From positions 1 through 9,967 of the forward strand of contig JALSKR010000229.1 in assembly GCA_026988735.1 (NCBI GenBank): a stretch of DNA of 9,967 nt, in the 5' to 3' direction. Position 1 is the stretch's first letter; every line of letters starts with the position of its first letter. Of the stretch, positions 6,777 through 9,967 are shown piece by piece. A program made the translations under genes and the position numbers. This DNA comes from Sulfurimonas sp. Lineage in GTDB: Bacteria; Campylobacterota; Campylobacteria; Campylobacterales; Sulfurimonadaceae. The notes beneath the pieces were generated by a model. The model was not told the DNA's origin, did no database searches, and worked only from the letters and a program-made list of their open reading frames with translations.

Positions 6777-7437
6777 CTAGTTTATACACATCTTCAGGCT
6801 TTATTTCATCAAATTTCAAAATCTTTTTACCCTTGTGGTCAAGAGCAAACCGTTTGGCAGATGCTTCATCCTTAAAAGCTATCAACTCGTTTCCCATTGG
6901 CCCGTACACATCACTCCACATAACAAAATAGGCTTTTTTCGCATCAATAACCTGTTGTGTATAATACTCCTGAACCAGCATATGTTTGATCTTCTTTGGA
7001 TGTTCAAAATAGTATTTCATCATATCTTTAATTCCGTCAAATGATATATTATTGTCATCATACTCTATACGTGAAACCCACCTCGGGTATTTATACAAAA
7101 GCATACCGCACACAGGGCATTTTTCATCTTTTGTTACACTGAGTTTGGCAAAATGTCTGTGTTTGCCTGAGACTCTTTTGACCTCCCACAGATAAAGCGC
7201 CAAAGCCTCCAGGTATTTTTTATTGAGTGTTGCACAGCTCTTTTTTGTCAACAAAGCATTTGAGAGTTCTTCATAACTTTTGTATCTCTTTACATCTATA
7301 TGAGAACATTTTTTCTTATAAATTTTTTCACCCATAGGATAAAGCTTCTTCTCTTTATAGGCCTGTGAATAATTCGGATAAGAAAAAAGAAGTGTTGAAA
7401 AAAGAGAAAAAAGAATGAGAAGTTTAAAAATTGACAT
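6769..7437 (-). CDS. NosL-family periplasmic protein with a haemless cytochrome c-like N-terminal extension
   Basis: NosL proteins bind Cu(I) and are known as copper chaperones for nitrous oxide reductase. Here the NosL domain covers about residues 100-220: CPVCGM (107-112), KYPRW, then FDGIKDMMKYYF, and the second conserved block DVYGPMGNELIAF (176-188). A signal peptide is likely (about 1-19), but there is no lipobox cysteine, so the protein should be soluble in the periplasm, unlike the usual lipoprotein NosL. Residues 24-95 are extra: MGEKIYKKKC (Cys44) followed by a second cysteine (Cys68) and a helix KKYLEALALYLWEVKR, reminiscent of the first and last helices of a small cytochrome c but without CxxCH. 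It is the first gene of a five-gene overlapping operon with an ABC transporter. nosZ is absent, so the client of the copper or thiol site is open. The symbol is left blank because it is not the standard nosL context. Confidence 0.9.
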   Translation of the reverse strand: MSIFKLLILFSLFSTLLFSYPNYSQAYKEKKLYPMGEKIYKKKCSHIDVKRYKSYEELSNALLTKKSCATLNKKYLEALALYLWEVKRVSGKHRHFAKLSVTKDEKCPVCGMLLYKYPRWVSRIEYDDNNISFDGIKDMMKYYFEHPKKIKHMLVQEYYTQQVIDAKKAYFVMWSDVYGPMGNELIAFKDEASAKRFALDHKGKKILKFDEIKPEDVYKLDE

Positions 7438-7443
7438 AAAACC

Positions 7444-7469
7444 ACCTAATACAAAAAATTTGTTTAGGT
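7444..7469 (-). promoter_or_regulatory. Inverted repeat over the ribosome binding site of the NosL-ABC operon
   Basis: The plus strand reads ACCTAA, T, ACAAA, three A, TTTGT, TTAGGT: arms of 11 pairs with one bulged T. It lies 6 bases upstream of the ATG at 7437. In the transcript one arm ends in AGGT, the start of the likely ribosome binding site AGGTGG, so the hairpin would cover part of it. It could equally be a DNA operator for a dimeric regulator. I see no convincing sigma-70 promoter in the 62-base gap, so the operon may be transcribed from upstream of the DUF4149-like gene or from a promoter I cannot recognise. Confidence 0.5.
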
Positions 7470-7499
7470 AAATCTTATCAAAATAGTGTTAATTTAGCG

Positions 7500-7991
7500 T
7501 TAAAGTGGCTTCGAAGGTACTCTTAAAAGCATCAATCTTCTGACAAACAGGACCAAAAGAGCAAATGCCAGTATTTTAAAATCGATCTCACTTGCTATAT
7601 GAATATTTTCAAATGTGTCACTTTGAGTAGCTTCTGCTCCCAGTGCCTGCATAGAAAGGATTTTTGGAACATAAACCGCAGAAAACATCAAAGATGCAAA
7701 TATTACTGTGACGGCTGCCGCAAAACTGATAGCATCACGTTGACCCATTTTATAGACAATAGCCTCATACAAAGCTACAAAAGTTGCTACAAAATAGGTC
7801 CAGTATGAAAACCTGTGAAAAATCTCTCCCATTATAATACCTGCGTTATAATGGTCTATCAGCAAGTTGACTGTGATCTTGTCTGTATGAAAAATCACAG
7901 GCGCAACAACAGCACCTAAAACCAAAACAGCCCCGAAAGTAGCTGCCAAAACAATAAAATATGTAAAATCCAGATAAATATTTTTTTTCAT
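7500..7991 (-). CDS. DUF4149/TMEM205-like four-helix membrane protein
   Basis: A 163-residue inner-membrane protein with four hydrophobic segments (about 8-30, 62-80, 88-107, 135-155). The first carries the small-residue-rich GAVLVLGAVVAPVIF, typical of the DUF4149/TMEM205-like family (G-hhhhhhhhAPhhF). Between helices 3 and 4 is a loop with the VYVPKILSMQ and IHIASEIDFK segments. The biochemical function is unknown; eukaryotic TMEM205 has been linked to drug or metal resistance, but that does not carry over here. The ATG lies 15 bases after the prmC stop, with only a weak AAGG ahead of it. It ends 62 bases before the NosL-like gene on the same strand, so it could be either the end of the protease-prmC group or the lead gene of a longer transcript including the NosL-ABC genes. 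The family call is from memory of the motif. Confidence 0.75.
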   Translation of the reverse strand: MKKNIYLDFTYFIVLAATFGAVLVLGAVVAPVIFHTDKITVNLLIDHYNAGIIMGEIFHRFSYWTYFVATFVALYEAIVYKMGQRDAISFAAAVTVIFASLMFSAVYVPKILSMQALGAEATQSDTFENIHIASEIDFKILAFALLVLFVRRLMLLRVPSKPL

Positions 7992-8006
7992 TTTTGTAAA
8001 ACCTTA

Positions 8007-8837
8007 TTATATTTGTAATGTAAATCCGCGATCGAACGAGCTGTAGTCTTTGTAAAAAGTTATAGATTTAAAATCTTTTCCTTGCATATAATCCCGTATT
8101 TTATCTTGTTGGTCATAACCAATCTCACAACTAAAAAATCTAATCTTCTCTCTTAAGACTTCATCAAGAAGTTTTTTAATAATTTCATCACCTACTCTTC
8201 CGCCAAAAAGTGCATTTTGCGGTTCATAAGAAAGGTTTGATTCCAAAGCAACACCATTTTCAATATACGGCGGGTTGGAAACCAGATAGTCTATTTGTTC
8301 AGAAATCGGCTCAAGCAGTGAGCCTAATCGTAATTCAATCTGTTCTTGCAAGCCAAATTTTTCTATATTTTTTTGTGCCACATCCAAAGCTTTTTGAGAA
8401 ATGTCCACTGCTATAATTTTAGAATTTTTAAAACTCTTCGCAAGCATAATAGAGATGATGCCACTCCCTACTCCGACCTCCACAAAAGTTAAAGCACTCT
8501 CTTTATCCGGCACATTTTTGATCACTTCATCTATCAGCAGTTCTGTCTCAGGACGGGGAATCAAAGCCCCCTCGTCTATATAAAACTCTTCACTGTAAAA
8601 ACTTACACGCTTTGTGATGTATTCTAAAGGTTCGTTATTTTGCCTTCTTTGTACCCATTCAAAAAACTGCTGCGAAATTTCCACAGAACTGTTTTGATGG
8701 GTAATAAGCCAGAGTTCATCCACTCCGAGATATTGCATCATAAGAAGTTGTGCTTCTCTTGGGGCTCTTTGCACTACAGGCTGTAGATTTTGTGTAACCT
8801 CACGAAGTAAATCTTTTACTATATATCTGCTTCGCAT
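8007..8837 (-). CDS. prmC: Peptide chain release factor N5-glutamine methyltransferase PrmC (HemK)
   Basis: PrmC uses S-adenosylmethionine to methylate the glutamine of the GGQ motif in release factors RF1 and RF2, raising termination efficiency. The 276-residue product has the family layout: an N-terminal helical substrate-recognition domain (about 1-85) with QNNEPLEYI (67-74), then IPRPETE (93-99), the Rossmann-type methyltransferase domain with SAM loop VEVGVGSG (119-126), acidic VDIS (144-147), and the catalytic NPPY (188-191). The C-terminus ends in the expected FDRGF(T) strand. The start at 8837 lies inside the end of the protease gene (19-base overlap) and is preceded by GAGGG three bases away. 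Two TAA codons in tandem end it. prfA, a frequent neighbour in other bacteria, is not next to it here. Confidence 0.96.
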   Translation of the reverse strand: MRSRYIVKDLLREVTQNLQPVVQRAPREAQLLMMQYLGVDELWLITHQNSSVEISQQFFEWVQRRQNNEPLEYITKRVSFYSEEFYIDEGALIPRPETELLIDEVIKNVPDKESALTFVEVGVGSGIISIMLAKSFKNSKIIAVDISQKALDVAQKNIEKFGLQEQIELRLGSLLEPISEQIDYLVSNPPYIENGVALESNLSYEPQNALFGGRVGDEIIKKLLDEVLREKIRFFSCEIGYDQQDKIRDYMQGKDFKSITFYKDYSSFDRGFTLQI

Positions 8838-9967
8838 TTACCCTCTGTACCGCTTTTTTCTATGTATCCTACATCCATACCGAGTTCTTTTAAGCGTTCA
8901 ATTACCGGAGGATGTGTATAGTGAAAGAAAATATACAAAGGATGCGAAAGAGGAAAACTTTTGTTTTCATTTACCAGTTTTTTCAGCGCATTGGCAAGCT
9001 CAATCGCACCCGCACTTCCACCGAGTTCACTCCCCATCTTATCCGCTTCATATTCATTATGGCGACTTACTATACCCATTACAGGCATCATGATAAAGCC
9101 GAGTACCGGCATAAACAGCATCAGTAAAATCATAATGACATAAGGCTGTTTCGCAACACCGAGTTCGAGATAAAGCGAATCCGGTAAATTACCAAAGATT
9201 GCAAACATTACAAAAAGCATAACACCCACCAAAGCGATATTTTTATAAATATCTCCATGTGCAAAATGTCCGAGTTCATGCCCTAAAACAGCCAAAAGCT
9301 CTTTCGTTGTCAGTTTTTTAAGCAATGTATCAAACAAAACAACTTTTTTCGCTTTTCCAAATCCGCCAAAATAGGCATTGAGTCTGTTGTCCCGCTTGCT
9401 TGCATCACTCACAAATACACCCGAACTTACAAACCCTGTTTTATCCATCAATCTTTTAATTTCGCTGTCAAGTTCTGCATCTTCAAGTGGTGTCAGTTTA
9501 TCAAAAAACATTGCACGAAAAGTAGGATAAAGCATATTTATCAAAATCACTATCGCAAAAATAAACAAAAAGCTCCATAACCACCAAAGCTGAAAATTTA
9601 CAATGATTTCATATACACCCCAGACAACCAGAGAGCCGAAAATTATTGTCAGGACAAAAGAGATAAGTGTATCTTTTATCCACTGTCCAAGAGTTGAATT
9701 GTTAAATCCGTATTTTGCATCAATAACAAATTTTTCATAATAAGAAAAAGGCAAAGAAATGATGTAGTTAATCACTACAAAACTCATCACTATAGCTATA
9801 TTCATCAATGCCTGATTTGACATGGTATAGTACTGTTCAACCAGATACTTTAATCCGACACCAATCCATCCGATAAATACAAGATAGTCCACAAATGTGT
9901 TGACAATGGAGAGTTTCTCTTTTTCGACAGCATAATTACCCGCTTTTAAAAAATCAGCGGCAGACAA
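8819..9967 (-). CDS. M48-family membrane zinc metalloprotease, Ste24/CAAX-type (N-terminus outside window)
   Basis: 382 residues are visible. The frame is open to the window edge, and the TTG codon there is probably internal (LSAADFLKAG), since Ste24-type proteins have a further N-terminal helix. Numbering from the edge, the zinc site is HELGH (His230, Glu231, His234) in VLGHELGHFAHGD, with the third ligand Glu307 in NEYEADKMG; both blocks are typical of M48 proteases. Hydrophobic segments at about 24-44, 53-75, 94-118, 124-145, 245-262 and 275-300 give a multi-helix inner-membrane enzyme with its catalytic site on the cytoplasmic side in characterised relatives. The long N-terminal membrane region fits the Ste24/CAAX branch better than the shorter stress protease HtpX. 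Bacteria lack prenylated CAAX proteins, so a role in membrane protein quality control is more likely. It overlaps prmC by 19 bases. Confidence 0.92.
   Translation of the reverse strand: MSAADFLKAGNYAVEKEKLSIVNTFVDYLVFIGWIGVGLKYLVEQYYTMSNQALMNIAIVMSFVVINYIISLPFSYYEKFVIDAKYGFNNSTLGQWIKDTLISFVLTIIFGSLVVWGVYEIIVNFQLWWLWSFLFIFAIVILINMLYPTFRAMFFDKLTPLEDAELDSEIKRLMDKTGFVSSGVFVSDASKRDNRLNAYFGGFGKAKKVVLFDTLLKKLTTKELLAVLGHELGHFAHGDIYKNIALVGVMLFVMFAIFGNLPDSLYLELGVAKQPYVIMILLMLFMPVLGFIMMPVMGIVSRHNEYEADKMGSELGGSAGAIELANALKKLVNENKSFPLSHPLYIFFHYTHPPVIERLKELGMDVGYIEKSGTEGKCEADI

Noticed and set aside
3804..7437. Reading the operon as a standard nos (nitrous oxide reductase) cluster
   Set aside because: Only a NosL domain is shared. 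There is no nosZ, nosD, nosG or nosH, and the permease is MacB/FtsX type, not NosY.
7470..7499. Possible FNR-type (TTGAT-N4-ATCAA) or sigma-70 promoter upstream of the NosL-like gene, around TTGATAAGAT on the minus strand
   Set aside because: Only one half-site of the FNR pattern is present, and no -35/-10 pair with proper spacing can be made out.
9965..9967. TTG at the window edge as the start of the M48 protease
   Set aside because: The frame is open to the edge, and the codon lies within a conserved LSAADF-like segment that Ste24-type proteins carry after further N-terminal residues, so the gene is treated as partial.

Overview
The window is an AT-rich, gene-dense stretch that looks like the chromosome of a Campylobacterota (former Epsilonproteobacteria) bacterium, probably a free-living Sulfurimonas/Sulfurovum-type lineage. 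The main evidence is the gene order ppiD-like, ftsA, ftsZ, which I recall from Campylobacter and Helicobacter. Lysine/isoleucine-rich proteins and tightly overlapping genes fit the same group. The genus is an inference. No gap between genes exceeds about 62 bases, and I see no tRNA, rRNA, CRISPR array, insertion sequence or phage gene.

Plus strand, 1-3788: a cell-envelope and division operon. It holds the C-terminal part of a PpiD/SurA-type periplasmic chaperone (cut by the window edge), ftsA (TTG start, one base after the chaperone stop), ftsZ (strong ribosome binding site) and a mini-protein that is little more than a J-domain. The first three couple envelope protein folding to Z-ring formation and its membrane anchoring. 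The J-domain protein is an unexplained passenger.

Minus strand, 9967-7500: an upstream group comprising an M48/Ste24-type membrane zinc protease (its N-terminus lies outside the window), prmC (release-factor glutamine methyltransferase) and a four-helix DUF4149/TMEM205-like membrane protein.

Minus strand, 7437-3804: five genes that each overlap the next by 4-10 bases, so clearly one transcriptional unit. In order they are a NosL-family periplasmic protein with an extra N-terminal domain, a 65-residue single-helix membrane protein, a MacB/FtsX-type ABC permease, its ATPase, and an eight-helix membrane protein whose cysteines all fall in loops predicted to face the periplasm, including a DsbB-like CPFC motif. 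None of the nosZ/D/F/Y genes is present. I read the unit as a candidate metal (copper?) or thiol handling system distinct from the standard nos cluster, and the most interesting part of the window. A 26-base inverted repeat sits over the ribosome binding site of its first gene.

The two oppositely directed transcription units meet at 3789-3803, where there is a run of eight C but no recognisable terminator.
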